Made by a program: the position numbers and the translations under genes
Notes under the pieces: model-generated
Databases searched by the model: none
Told to the model about the DNA's origin: nothing
What the model saw: only the letters and a program-made list of their open reading frames with translations
In this document: positions 22,601 to 35,432 of the stretch, piece after piece
How positions within the stretch are numbered: the first letter of the stretch is position 1
Layout of the letters: the number at the start of each line of letters is the position of its first letter
From: Muricea muricata
Lineage: Eukaryota; Cnidaria; Anthozoa; Malacalcyonacea; Plexauridae
Reading direction: 5' to 3'
Assembly (NCBI GenBank): GCA_963855995.1
Contig: OY979718.1
Coordinates: 40,359,559-40,423,558, forward strand
DNA length: 64,000 nt

Positions 22601-23058
22601 TGCCGTGGTCTTTGAAAGAATGAAAGTCAAAGTTTGAATAATTATTGACTTTCTGTCGGTCGTTTCCTTCTTGACGGAGCATTATATGCCATTGCGATCA
22701 GTGTCCTTGATATAGGAGTCATATATTTATGGCCTTGGGTTTAATTCTCAAACACTGAATGACAGTTGTTAGCTCCTTCAAGTTATGAGATGGCATTTCA
22801 ACAAGATGGAACTTCGTCATGGCTTTGCCCTGCAACTCAGTATCTATGAGCCTTAATTGAGAACGCTGCCAAGCACTTTTCTTGAGCTATAACCTGACTA
22901 TATAACCAGAAAAATGGATTGCGTAGTTACACATAAGCTACGAGCGCCAAACTTTCTCGTCGATAGGGAACTATTATTTTCCTGAGTTTTACGACAACGA
23001 CGAGCATGTTGTTTACTCTGCAGTTTTCTAGTGATTTAACCTACAAAATGTGTCATGT

Positions 23059-23404
23059 ACAAATTGTGAATCTTGATATAAGTGTCTATAGTTGGATCAA
23101 TAGTTCCCTATCAACGAGAAAGCTTTGGACAAGAAAACTGTATCGCCGCCGCTGTCCTACAATTCCGAGCTACGTATACAACGTTCCTGTGTCGGCAATG
23201 TTTATAAGCAACCAATAAAAACCATTGATAATTTACGATCAAAATAATGGAAACTGAATTGGCAGTGTTTTGAGCATTAGGGCTTATAGGATATAGTATT
23301 TTTTTGGTACAGTGTGCCATAGTAACAAAGCAAAGGTATAACGCACTGTCATTCGGTGTTTGGGAATTAAACCCAAGGCCACAAAAATACATGACACCCA
23401 TAAA
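23059..23404. other. Asymmetric spacer at the palindrome centre
   Basis: It separates arms that end TGTCATGT (23051-23058) and ACATGACA (23405-23412). The spacer is not itself palindromic. It holds degenerate extra copies of nearby arm sequence: ATAGTTCCCTATCAACGAGA at about 23100 matches about 23489, and GAATTAAACCCAAGGCCA at about 23366 matches about 23716. Confidence 0.85.
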
Positions 23405-24230
23405 ACATGACACATTTTGTAGGTTAAATCACTAGAAAACTGCAGAGTAAACAACATGCTCGTCGTTGTCGTAAAACTCAGGAAAATAATAGTTCCCTAT
23501 CAACGAGAAAGTTTGGCGCTCGTAGCTTATGTGTAACTACGCAATCCATTTTTCTGGTTATATAGTCAGGTTATAGCTCAAGAAAAGGGCTTGGCAGCGT
23601 TCTCAATTAAGGCTCATAGATACTGAGTTGCAGCGCAAAGCCATGACGAAGTGCCATCTTGTTGAAATGCCATCTCATAACTTGAAGGAGCTAACAACTG
23701 TCATTCAGTGTTTGAGAATTAAACCCAAGGCCATAAATATATGACTCCTATATCAAGGACACTGGTCGCAATGGCATATAAAGCTCCATCAAGAAGGAAA
23801 CGACCGACAGAAAGTCAATAATTATTCAAACTTTGAATTTCATTCTTTCAAAGACCACTGGATAAAAGATTGCTAAATGTAGCTGAACAACTTAAAACAT
23901 GAGCAAACGGATTTGATTTAGTAAGCGTTGTCGTCTTTGACTCTTTCCTGAAACAAAACACTTGCCTAAAAGGCTTTAATGTGTTTGCGCGTCTTTGTGC
24001 ATCCATGCCTTCTTGCAAAGACGTCGCAATTAAAGATAGTTACATAACAACTTAACAACTTACTGAACAACTTAAAACATGACTACACGGCTTTGATATA
24101 GTAAACTTTGTTGTCTTTCCTGAAACCACACATTTGTTTTAAAGGCTTTAAAGTGTTTGCGATTCTTGCGCATCCATGCTTCATGCACCGTAAGCTTTTG
24201 GAAAAACTCCGTCATACATATTTGGCACAG

Positions 24231-24310
24231 TGTAGTGGTTTAGCCAGCTAACTAAACCACTACACTGCCAGCTAACTAAACCACTACACTGTAGGTTTAA
24301 AGTGCAGTTG
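24231..24310. repeat. Right-arm-specific local expansion
   Basis: GCCAGCTAACTAAACCACTA is repeated and faces an inverted copy (AGTGTAGTGGTTTAG), which forms a hairpin. The left arm at about 22220-22245 has a single simple version. Confidence 0.75.
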
Positions 24311-24550
24311 TTTAGTGGTGCCTTGAAGTCCTCTCGTTGTTATTTCTCAACGAAGACAACTTGTCTTCTTGAAAGGAAAATAACGGCGAGAAGTCTTCAA
24401 TGCACCAACCCTACAGGCCTGTCCCCAACAGCCAAGATAAGGAAATTTAGTAAATATTGGTTAAAAACACTAGGCAAATAACGTTTGCCCCCTTGGCCTC
24501 GCGCTACTGCCTAGTGTTTTCCTGAACTCGACGCCCAACTTTGACTTGAG

Positions 24551-24650
24551 CTTTTGGTGGATCGTCGACCGGTCTGCCCAACTAAGCGAGCGAAGAATTA
24601 AATTCTCACCGACTGAGGTTGGACTTGACCTGTCGACGATCCATCCAAAA
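24551..24650. repeat. 100-bp hairpin (right arm)
   Basis: Mirror of 21862-21963, with the same stem and a few substitutions. Confidence 0.8.
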
Positions 24651-26614
24651 TCAAATTTAAACGATGTGCGAAGCCCGAAAGACAGTTATTTTTACCTCTC
24701 GGCCACGGAGGGAAAGTTGATTGCCAATGAGAACTCGAACGGGTCGTTCCTTGCTCATCAGCATGCAAATAAAAAATTATAAAAACGCCCCTTACACGCG
24801 CTTCTTTTGCGAAATGAATAAGAAAAGTACAAACGAAGAAATTAGAGAATACTATGAGTGAAAAATAATAGCAAAAACACTTAATTCTTGCAATAAAATC
24901 GTACTTTAAGCTTCGTACAAAGATCATTAAACATTACACATACGGGTATTTTCTGGTGGACAATGGTCATCTGACGTCATTTGCTGCTTGGTCGTTGAAG
25001 AAGAAGGTTTGTCCAAAATGTCTGCTCGGGACAGAAAATTTACAAGCCACAATTAGGTCTTCTAAGCCATGCCACAAGTCTTCAAATCTTCAAGTAGTTC
25101 CATAGAAACGGTAGAAGAGTAACTGGGGAGATAATTGGAGGAGATTCAAGCTAAAATAACGAAGAAATGGGAAAAAATAGCAAAGCAAAATGCGGTGTTG
25201 TCGAGAGAACTCAAATTAAAAATGGCGTCGCCTTCTTGTCTAATCTCAAGATGCAAGGAAAATCGCTCTTGTGTAGCTGGACATCAACAATATCGGTTTT
25301 TTATTAATTAAACATGTAGGTATTCTCTAATTATTCTGAGCATGTTTTAGTTATTAAATGTTTACTTATCTTTTTTGACAAAAATTTGGTCTGTTTACCT
25401 GGTCAATTAGATATCGCTTATTAAATTTTTTAAACTCAAATAAATGTAGTGATACGTATAATTTAGGTTCTATTTTTCTCTCTCAAGCTTATAATGAAAA
25501 CCGTTCGAAGTGAAATACCGGTGACACGATTAAAACAGAACATTTTACAGGTAAAATAATTTTTCTCTGTCATGTAGCCCTACAACCGATCCAAGCTAGC
25601 CTGAATACAATAATTTTGTTTTAGAAATTACAAAATTTGCCGCCTTTCCGAATGTTTCTATATTTTGATATCTATCATTTTGCATTTTACATTTTGGATA
25701 TTCCAGTGATATTGCGAGACAACCACGCCACAAATGTGGTACGAGACCCCACAGCCATATTCAAGTGGATATAGCCGGTAAGAAACCAAATATTACAATA
25801 TACTATTGTGCTGTTGTAGAATATCTTTTGCGCCCTCCATGCAAATTTCACTAATGTTGCTGGAAAAAGTGTCTGTGTGCCCTCTGTCTTACACGAATTA
25901 CCTCTTTTCACGATGGAAATTATTTTTGGCAATTCAAGTACTAAGCCTTGCTTTTGTTTTGAATAAAGACCCTTCCCAAGCAAGACCAAACCCACCCTAT
26001 AGGGATTAGACTATTAACTGTAGTTTCTTTATTATTATTATTTATAGACTTTATTATAACTTACTTTCATTTTCTTTATTATTTCCTATTCTTCTATTCC
26101 CTGTTGCATTTCCAGAGTTCAAACTCAAAGGAATAGACCTTAGCAGTGCTTACGTCGCGTGGTTTTCAATTTTCCCCACATATTTCCCACATTGCATTGC
26201 AATTCACTGTTTGACACTGGCGTAACGTAAGGACTTCTAATGTCTATTCAGAACTATGGTCAAGTGAAAGCTCATTATGTCAGATCATTCTCAACAACTG
26301 ACTTAAGGAGTGCTGACATGACGTTTGAACTGCCTTTGATTTGACATGACCGTCCGAATTTCTCGATCCTTGAGCCAATCGTTCAATTTTCACCTTTTTT
26401 TTATTCCATTACAATCTTCATTGTGTTTAACCCTATCGTTCCCCCTTGGACAGTACCCCTCCTAGGATAGTACCCCTTTGCTAGGGTAGTACCCATCTTC
26501 TTTACTCGTTTCTCCAAGTACCCCTCCTATACTTGCCAGTTACTGATTTGTCCTAGTTGCTTAAGTATTATTCATTCAGTTTGAGAATTTGATTCATTTA
26601 TTTATAATTCTACC
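24651..26614. other. Arm segment, no recognisable gene (right)
   Basis: Mirror of about 19890-21860. The ORFs 25687-25995 and 25806-26009 overlap on opposite strands and are shared with the left arm, which argues against a real product. Confidence 0.5.
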
Positions 26615-26815
26615 TATCGTTCCCCAGCTAGCAACCTCAGCTAATCGCCCGGGTTCCGCTGATTACTGATATTTTACAATTCCAACAATCCTGTTAACAT
26701 TCCCAACCGGAGTACCTGGATACGCACTACTACCGTGTCATGAGTGAGGATTGAACCCAAGGTTTCAGACGTGACAGGCGCTTGCTTTGAGATTGCGCCA
26801 CTTGGACATTACTGG
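26615..26815 (-). repeat. tRNA-derived SINE-like repeat (right arm)
   Basis: Mirror of 19655-19885. The B-box complement GGATTGAACC is at 26748-26757 and the A-box complement GATTGCGCCAC near 26790. Confidence 0.65.
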
Positions 26816-28281
26816 GCAGAATAAAACAATCTTACGTGCGAAATTTAAATTCCCTGACATTGGCTTGTGCTTCACTGTAACTGTTTTATAACACAATTAC
26901 GAAATAGTTTCCAGGGTAAGATAGCGTCATCCATGTACTTGAGATGTTCCCCGACGTTCGGCTTCGACGATTTTTTAAAGTTTTTCCAAAATGTTGCAAC
27001 ATCACGCGCGCATGGATGACACTGTCCTGAACAGAAAAGCATTGGTACTTTTTTACTTTTTTATTTTCTTATACGTCCTAAAGTGTGACCCAAAATTGAC
27101 CAAAAAGGGGACTAAAAATTACGCCAAACAATTCCATTTTCTCTTGCGCGTTTTGCGTCTTTCGCTCGGTGCATCACGTATACGATTTTCACCTGGTGCG
27201 TTTCTTGCAACGATATTGTCATGCCGATATTTTGTCCACGGAATTTAGTCATCTTGGAGTTTGTATCCGTTGTCTATATCTTCTATAATATCCCACGCTC
27301 AATTATTTAATCTTCTCTGGTGCTCATTAATGCAGTTTTCTTTGTAAACAAATTCGTAATTCCTTTTTCTAAAGGATGCAAAGTGAAGACGTGAATACAT
27401 CGAACAAGCACAGAACAAGACGTGAAAGAATATAAATTGATCCAAGAAATAAATTACTACCCATGCCCATCAGAAGATGTCAAGATGCAAATACTATCGC
27501 AAGGTACAGTTTCATGTCAAAGTCATTCGCAATCAAGTTTGCGTTGAAATTAATTCCACCATCCTGAAATATTGGCTTAATTGCTACTGTAATTTTCTCG
27601 TTATTTTTTTATGGTTGACGGAATACAAATATGGTTGTTACTTACTGGACCGACGAGCTGTTCTATCAAGAGAGAGTGCCAACCAGATGAAACCATAAAC
27701 AGCACCATGAAACTAGAATAATCGAAGCCACGACGACCCAAAGTTAGAATAAATGTAAGTTTGTTGCTTCTACTTTGTTTGTCAGTTAAACTTTCAAGTA
27801 TTTGCAATTGCTTCATGAACATACGCTGAATATTTTGAAATACAGTAACTAAAGGAAATAGGAATAATATCTCGAACTAACGTTGTCAGTGTCGTCAGAT
27901 GGCGTCGGGATGGCTAACAAGGTAACAAAAATTCATGTTACGAATTTCAGACTAGGATAAAAAAATCAGAACATTCGTCGTGTAACATGAAGAGTAACCA
28001 ACAATTCCATGTTCTAAACACGTCTATAATTGACTGTAGAGAACAGTTGATAATGGCGTGAATATTAATGTAAAGTAGTCCAATATAGTTTTACACATAA
28101 TCCCGAAGTCCAATTTTATTGTCATATTTCTTTAGCTATCGTTGTGCAAGCGAAGCTAACGTCTATCATAACCTAGTTCCTTCAAATACATTCATCCTAC
28201 AATTGTTGATATTTTCGCTATTATTTAACAAAAATATCCCTTGTTTTTCAAAAGGACGTAAAATGTGGTACTAAGAACCAA

Positions 28282-29834
28282 CTACACTGCGAGCCACGAT
28301 ATTAGTTTTACGAACTATTAGTTTTAAAAACTTACGAACATCAAAACAAAGTTGTGGGAAGATCTTGACGATGTTGATATTTGATGTTAGTCACATGCCT
28401 GAAAATATATGGCGCTGTTCCATATTTCAGGCGGACCACGCTATTAGTTTTAAAAATATGATAACACGATAAGACGTCGTTTTTAACTTAATTGGAAGTG
28501 GAAACGACATTCTTTAACCAAAAACAGCATAGGAAACAACAAGAGAATGTTTTAGTTAGAAAATAAACGAACTTGGTGTCATAGTTAAAGGATTTTTCAA
28601 AAAATACGTGGAACGGCGGAAAAGAGGGATTCTGGACTTCCAAAATGGATAAGAATGGGAGGTATTAGGCGTTTGAAGGAGAACTGTTCGTAAATTATCA
28701 TGATAAACGTCTATCAACATTTTGAGAAAATTTGCTTTGCCATATATCTTCAAAACTAGCAATGATGGATTCCTGGTAAGCAATAATAATTCTAAAAGTA
28801 CCTCTACTGGTGTCGTGTAATAAACGTTTGGAACTGGATTAAGGCAAAAAGTGCTTGAGAGCACAACAAGTCGAGACAGACAAGTCGAGATCAACATGAT
28901 AATGCCCTAATGCTGGGAAAAGGAACTTCTGATGAAAGATTTTAGGTACCTGCCAAAGAAGTGGTAGGACGATCATTTAGATCCGTATTATTAGCAACCA
29001 ACATGTCTTCATATGTGCCTAAATGTGCAAAAGAGACCTCTGATCCCTATTTCCGCTGCTACCAGCAGAACTAATTTACTTTACCACTTTTTTGTTGACT
29101 CCTTAGCCTCGCCTGTCACATACCATCATTGAATATCAATAATCTAACCCATGCATGCATTTTCCAAGCGTTATCATGCTGATTTCGTCTGCCCATCAAA
29201 AGAACAAACTTCCGTTGTGCTCTCAAGCATTTTTTGCCTCAATCCAGTTCCAAACGTTTATTCCACGACACCAGTAGAGGTACTTTTAGAATTATTATTG
29301 CTTACCAGGAATCCATCATTGCTAGTTTTGAAGATATATGGCAAAGGAAACTTTCTCAAAATGTTGATAGACATTGATCATGATAATTTGCGAACAGTTC
29401 TCCTTCAAACGCCTAATACCTCCCATTCTTATCCATTTTAAAAGTCCAGAATCCCTCTTTTCCGCCGTTCCACGCACGTATTCTTTGAAAAATCCTTCAA
29501 CTATGACACCAAGTTCGTTTATTTTCTAACTAAAACATTCTCTTGTTGTTACCTGTGCTGTTGTTGGTTAAACAATGTCGTTTCCACTTCCAATCAAGTT
29601 AAAAACGACGTCTTATCGTGTTAACATATTTTTAAAACTAATAGCGTGGTCCGCCTGAAATATGGAACAGCGCCATATATTTTCAGTCATGTGACTAATA
29701 TCAAATATAGACATCGTAAAGATCTTCTCACAACTTTGTTTTGATGTTCGTAAGTTTTAATGAATAGTAATGCTCATTTTGAACACGTACGGCATAAATA
29801 TCTTATAAAACTAATATCGTGGGTCGCAGTGTAG
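28282..29834. mobile_element. Fold-back element, unit 1
   Basis: The ends CTACACTGCGAGCCACGATA and the inverted CGTGGGTCGCAGTGTAG are both complete here. It matches 16652-18184 in inverted orientation. The ORFs 28556-28897 and 29151-29441 are translations of the two inverted arms. Confidence 0.85.
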
Positions 29835-30228
29835 AGATTTCAACATCAAACAACCTGTCATGGCCTACATACATGTTTTAGAATTGTAAGTTGACAGCAA
29901 AAATATTTGTGTCCAAAAGTTGACGATTGACGATTCTAAGTGAGTTAATTATACACAGAAGCCTCACTTTGGGCGGGGGGGGGGGGAGGGGAAGGACAAA
30001 ATTGACATGCAAGTGTCAGTCCCTTTCTATTGTTTTTGTTGGTGCGTTCGATATTATTTTGCCTGGAATGTACCGAGATTAAATATTCAACTTTGATTAA
30101 AAATGTACGTTGTTCATGGACTTATACATGTGGAATAAGTTGGGTAACAGAATGGTATTAAACTGTTTACGTTCGTTGAAGCTTGTTGTTTACCCAGACA
30201 CGGTAATGCGAGGTGACTATTTGGTTAA

Positions 30229-30741
30229 AGGAAAATGGCAACAAAATTTTTTATCGTCTCATTTAAAAAAGACTCCAAAACAATATATAGAAGTCTATTA
30301 CAGAATTTTTATATCTGCCTTAATTGGTGAGATATTTTGACTGGAAATCTTTAGTTGTCCGCCATCTTGGATATTTGTCGATATGCACGATACGTCACAA
30401 CTAAGATCAAGCGATTTTTTTTCTTACGATACAATGGTTAATATGCTCTCATAACCACATGTACGACAAGTGTTTCGGATTTCAGCACGGACTGAGAAGT
30501 TTTAAAACAATATTCGATTGTTGGTAGGTATTTAGGAGGATTTTCGACAGGCTTACCCCTGTTGTGACGTCACCAAAACATTGTTAATGAGGTGAAAAAT
30601 TAATCCAAGATGGCGGACAGTTCGTTGATTTAGGTGAGAATATCTAGTGGAACAGATATAAAAATTTTGCAATAGACTTCTATTTATTGTTTTAGAGTCT
30701 CTTTCAAATGAGACAATAAAATTTTTTATTGCCATTTCCCT
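30229..30741. mobile_element. 513-bp TTAA MITE, unit 1 (uninterrupted)
   Basis: TTAA at 30225-30228 and 30742-30745. The ends AGGAAAATGGCAACAAAA and the inverted TTGCCATTTCCCT match. It contains an undisturbed TTAA at 30320 where the left arm has the nested element. Confidence 0.88.
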
Positions 30742-31676
30742 TTAATAAAACCCTTCGTACTTTTCGCTCGTGGCATTTACCTTTAGCCTTATCAAACTGC
30801 TGAATTAGCTGTATATGACCTAGTAGAACAATAACTCCAGGAAAAAGCTCCTTGTTTGTGTGAACGACGAAAGCAGTTTTAATAACACCTTTCCAAGCTA
30901 TTTTCCTTTTTTAAAAAATACTGTATTCAGTAGCATAAGTCCTTAAACCAAAGCATACTTTCTTAATCAAAGTAAAACATCAAATCTCGGTAAATTCCTT
31001 AATGCAATTAGCTGTATATGAACGCAATTTATTTTATTTCTGTTTGGATTTTCGAACCTTCAACTGCGAAGGATTGTGTCTTAATAAATAATTAGGACGT
31101 ACCTTAACGGAAATTACCGTGAAATTTTGCCTCATTGCATCACATTTTCAAATTACTTTAAATGCAACAAAACGTTTCCTTTTTTGTACATGTTTTAGCG
31201 GAATTTGTATATTTAGTAGTTTAAAAATTATGTGTAATTGTTATGTAATTATTCCTTTCTTTCTTTTCAAAAGGTGATAAGATGCGAAGAAACGTAGGAA
31301 GGAAAGACCAGAATGAACGATCCTGAATCGCATGGATCAACAAATGAGAATAAATGGACGCACAAAAGAATAACAAATCATATCCACAATAACGAGAAAG
31401 CAAGCTCGACATTATTGATATGACAGTGGAATTTATACAAATGTATGTTAGTAGAAAACAAGTTACTATTTAGAGGGCAAAGAGGATTTAATTAAATTCC
31501 ATTGTTTGTTTTTGGATAAAGAAAAAGCAACAAACTGAGTGCAAAATTAAGATTAAATCTACACTTAAATCAATAATTTTCAAAGAAAAAACCTAAGAGT
31601 GTGAAAATCCTGCAAAAATGAAAAGTTTGTTGGTTCCAATTGTTGGGGTTCAATACCTTAAAAACAATACCTTAAC

Positions 31677-31787
31677 GCAAGGAAATCCCCTACATAATGC
31701 AAGGAAATCCCCCTACATAATGCAAGGAAATCCCCTACATAATGCAAGGAAATCCCCTACATAATGCAAGGAAATCCCCTACATAAT
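31677..31787 (+). repeat. 22-bp minisatellite, 5 units (unit 1)
   Basis: Five copies of GCAAGGAAATCCCCTACATA plus AT; the second has one extra C. Confidence 0.95.
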
Positions 31788-34700
31788 GTCACCTAATATG
31801 TTGGATTGACTGTTTCACAAAATCAGTTTCAAGTAATAATACTAAGTTGTTGTGATATTTTACAAATTGGTTAAATTTACCATCCCATTACAATACATTA
31901 CCACAACGAGGAAATAAGACTTAACCATTTTTTTTCTAATTCCCATGGGAATACAGCTTGTTTTGATTTCATTGTAATTTGTGTCAATTTTTGTTGGAGA
32001 CATGACTTTACAATGAGAATCCTTTTTTATCATGAATATGATTAGTATCTGGGGCTTCGGGTTTGTTTTTAGTAAGCAGGAACACTAAAACCAATTACGG
32101 ACGTGGCTTAAGAGCAGCTGCGAGGTACCATGCAATAAGTATGTTAATCGCGGTAACGTTTCGAGATATTTCGATCCTTTTGAACTATATAGAGTAAATA
32201 ATTGTACTAGATATTGGGATAGTACTAGAGATATATTGCTTGGTAACAACGGTTAGGATTTAAATTCCTATAGATAAGTCTTGAACGAAAAAAACGTTGG
32301 GTTCCACATTTTTAAACGATCTATACCCTTTTCATTTTCATGCTTATTTCACACAGACTTAAACTTAAATTCACAGAGAACGTAGTAACATCAAGGTGTT
32401 TGTTCAGTACTCGGGCATGTACAATACGGAATTAATTACTTAATTTGTGGTTATTTTCACACAATTATAAATATAATTCTTCACATAATTTCGAAATGGA
32501 AATTACCATGACATTTTGCCTCGTGTTAACAGAAACAGTAATTTCGTCTGCTGTCGAAAATCACTAACATTTTTAAACTACTTTAAATACCACAAAGCGT
32601 TTTTTTTCTTTGTATATATATTTTCTCCAATAAAGTAGTTTATAAATTATTGGTAGTCCTTATCTAATTATTCCACCCCTTTCATTTCAAAAGGTGATGA
32701 GATGGCATGAAACGCAAGAAAAAAAGTCCAGAATGAACGATCCTCGATGCCAAAATAAGAATAAGAATCCAAATAAGTAGTCCAATCCACAAGAATGAGA
32801 AAGCAAGCTAGACATTGCAATTATGACAGTAGTGGAAATTATACAAATGTAAGTTAGAAAACAAGATACTTATTATTTAGACATCAAAGAGGATTTTTGA
32901 TAAACTCTATTGTTCCTACTCAAGTAAATTTTATTGTTTTAAGTAAAATTATTGTTTCTCGTTGTGAAAAACAAATTCGGTGAAAAAATTACGATTAAAT
33001 GGTACTTTTCATGAAATAAAACCACGTGGAATATTCTAAGAGTTTGGCAGTCTTGCAAAATGGCACTTTTTTGTTTTATTTTAATTATCGAGTTAAAAAC
33101 CAACCTAAAATATAATATGATCAGTTTGAAGCAATAAGTTGTAGTAATAACATTTTAAGCATTGGTTTAGTCTAAGGTTATTAAAAATTATTAGCATAAG
33201 TTTAAAATAACGAGAAAATAAGAATTTTCTAATTCCCAAGGCAATATACTATTTCTTTGTTTCTATTCTTTGTTAATTTGATTCATATATGCGTGCGGTC
33301 AGTAAGATTGGTTGGATTTTTTCGCATTTTAAATTCCCATGGGAATACGGCTTATTTATTTTTATTGTAATATGTCAATTCATGGTGGTGACTTGATTGT
33401 GTAGTAAGAATCCTCTTTGATTATAAATAAGTTAAGTATCTTGGTTCTTTTGGGTTTATTTTGGTAAGCAGGAACAATGGAACAATTAGGTCATTGTTTG
33501 TATACCAATTACGGAAGTGGTTTGAGAGCAGCAGCGAGGTATCATGCAAATGAGAGCGTTTCGGTTAAATAAACATGAGAAATGCAAAATAAAGTTTTAA
33601 AATTTTAAGTTTAATTTAAAGTTTTGAGATATGAAGAGTAATTGTGCTAGCTACAGGGACCTTAAGTTGCATGGCAACAGGATTTAAAAAGTCTTAAATG
33701 AAGAAAACTTGAGTTGTGTTTTACATTTTCAAATTATTTATACTTATTGCATTCTCAAGTCTATTTGACCCAGCCTTAGACTTTGGCAAGTATAAGGTTA
33801 GGTTTTTGTTTACTTCGGAACAGTTAACAGAACGAAATGCCCATGCCCATTCAGCTAAGGTTTTACGTTTGAAAACTCAATCAAATACTCAGTTTAAGTG
33901 GGTTTAAGTAGCTAGAGATAACGTAATTTATCCTTTTATTTCCTTTTTTGTTCATAACGTAATTTATTAGCTAAATGTTTGGAATGCGAGGGTGTGAGCC
34001 GTGTGTAAGTTGCATGGGGTTAGGCTTAAATAAAGGAATTAAAATTTTTGAAAGTATGTTTTATGCAAAAAGGCCACAGCTAAACTCTGAGCAATTATTA
34101 TTATTCCAACTAAATTTTTATTATTATTAGTATATGTCGTGATAAGAGATTTTAACAAAATTGCCGGTTAAGTTTTTTGCGTTTTTGGATTCTGTAAATT
34201 ACATGTATAAAAATAAGTAGGAAGCTTACCTGTTTGTATATAGAACCTTCAACATTTTCTGTTTACGTTTGGCCTAAAATATCAAAATAATCAACGTTCA
34301 CAATGCATACTTTATCGAAATTTCTATTCTTTTAATTTTATAATATGGGTTGGCAGTCGGGGTGGTGGTGGTGCATGCGGGTTTATTAGCTGTGAGTGAC
34401 TGTGCGATGGTTTGTATCCGTTGTCTATATCTTCTATAATATCCCACGCTCAATTATTTAATCTTCTCTGGTGCTCATTAATGCAGTTTTCTTTGTAAAC
34501 AAATTCGTAATTCCTTTTTCTAAAGGATGCAAAGTGAAGACGTGAATACATCGAACAAGCACAGAACAAGACGTGAAAGAATATAAATTGATCCAAGAAA
34601 TAAATTACTACCCATGCCCATCAGAAGATGTCAAGATGCAAATACTATCGCAAGGTACAGTTTCATGTCAAAGTCATTCGCAATCAAGTTTGCGTTGAAA

Positions 34701-35432
34701 TTAATTCCACCATCCTGAAATATTGGCTTAATTGCTACTGTAATTTTCTCGTTATTTTTTTATGGTTGACGGAATACAAATATGGTTGTTACTTACTGGA
34801 CCGACGAGCTGTTCTATCAAGAGAGAGTGCCAACCAGATGAAACCATAAACAGCACCATGAAACTAGAATAATCGAAGCCACGACGACCCAAAGTTAGAA
34901 TAAATGTAAGTTTGTTGCTTCTACTTTGTTTGTCAGTTAAACTTTCAAGTATTTGCAATTGCTTCATGAACATACGCTGAATATTTTGAAATACAGTAAC
35001 TAAAGGAAATAGGAATAATATCTCGAACTAACGTTGTCAGTGTCGTCAGATGGCGTCGGGATGGCTAACAAGGTAACAAAAATTCATGTTACGAATTTCA
35101 GACTAGGATAAAAAAATCAGAACATTCGTCGTGTAACATGAAGAGTAACCAACAATTCCATGTTCTAAACACGTCTATAATTGACTGTAGAGAACAGTTG
35201 ATAATGGCGTGAATATTAATGTAAAGTAGTCCAATATAGTTTTACACATAATCCCGAAGTCCAATTTTATTGTCATATTTCTTTAGCTATCGTTGTGCAA
35301 GCGAAGCTAACGTCTATCATAACCTAGTTCCTTCAAATACATTCATCCTACAATTGTTGATATTTTCGCTATTATTTAACAAAAATATCCCTTGTTTTTC
35401 AAAAGGACGTAAAATGTGGTACTAAGAACCAA

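Larger units (their letters stand above)
2146..23058 (+). repeat. Left arm of giant imperfect palindrome
   Basis: Almost all of this arm recurs as reverse complement in 23405-54612. Matched anchors include 2222-2482 with 54306-54560, 3734-3970 with 52827-53054, 10165-10398 with 49357-49590, 11625-11816 with 47935-48126, 19220-19477 with 26991-27248, and 21585-21910 with 24598-24927. Insertions private to this arm are the transposon at 6514-9771 and the TIR element at 15119-16190. The arm is otherwise AT-rich and apparently non-coding. Confidence 0.93.
27259..34409 (+). repeat. Tandem unit 1 of 3 (7151 bp)
   Basis: It begins GTTTGTATCCG after CTTGGA. It ends GCGATG and runs directly into the next GTTTGTATCCG at 34410. 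The junction shares only the two bases GT between the two original breakpoints. It contains, in order, a fold-back element, a 513-bp TTAA element, a minisatellite and the old direct duplication. Confidence 0.97.

Noticed and set aside
31677..31787. Regular short repeats that might suggest a CRISPR array
   Set aside because: Units are head-to-tail with no unique spacers, and the context is eukaryotic. It is a minisatellite.
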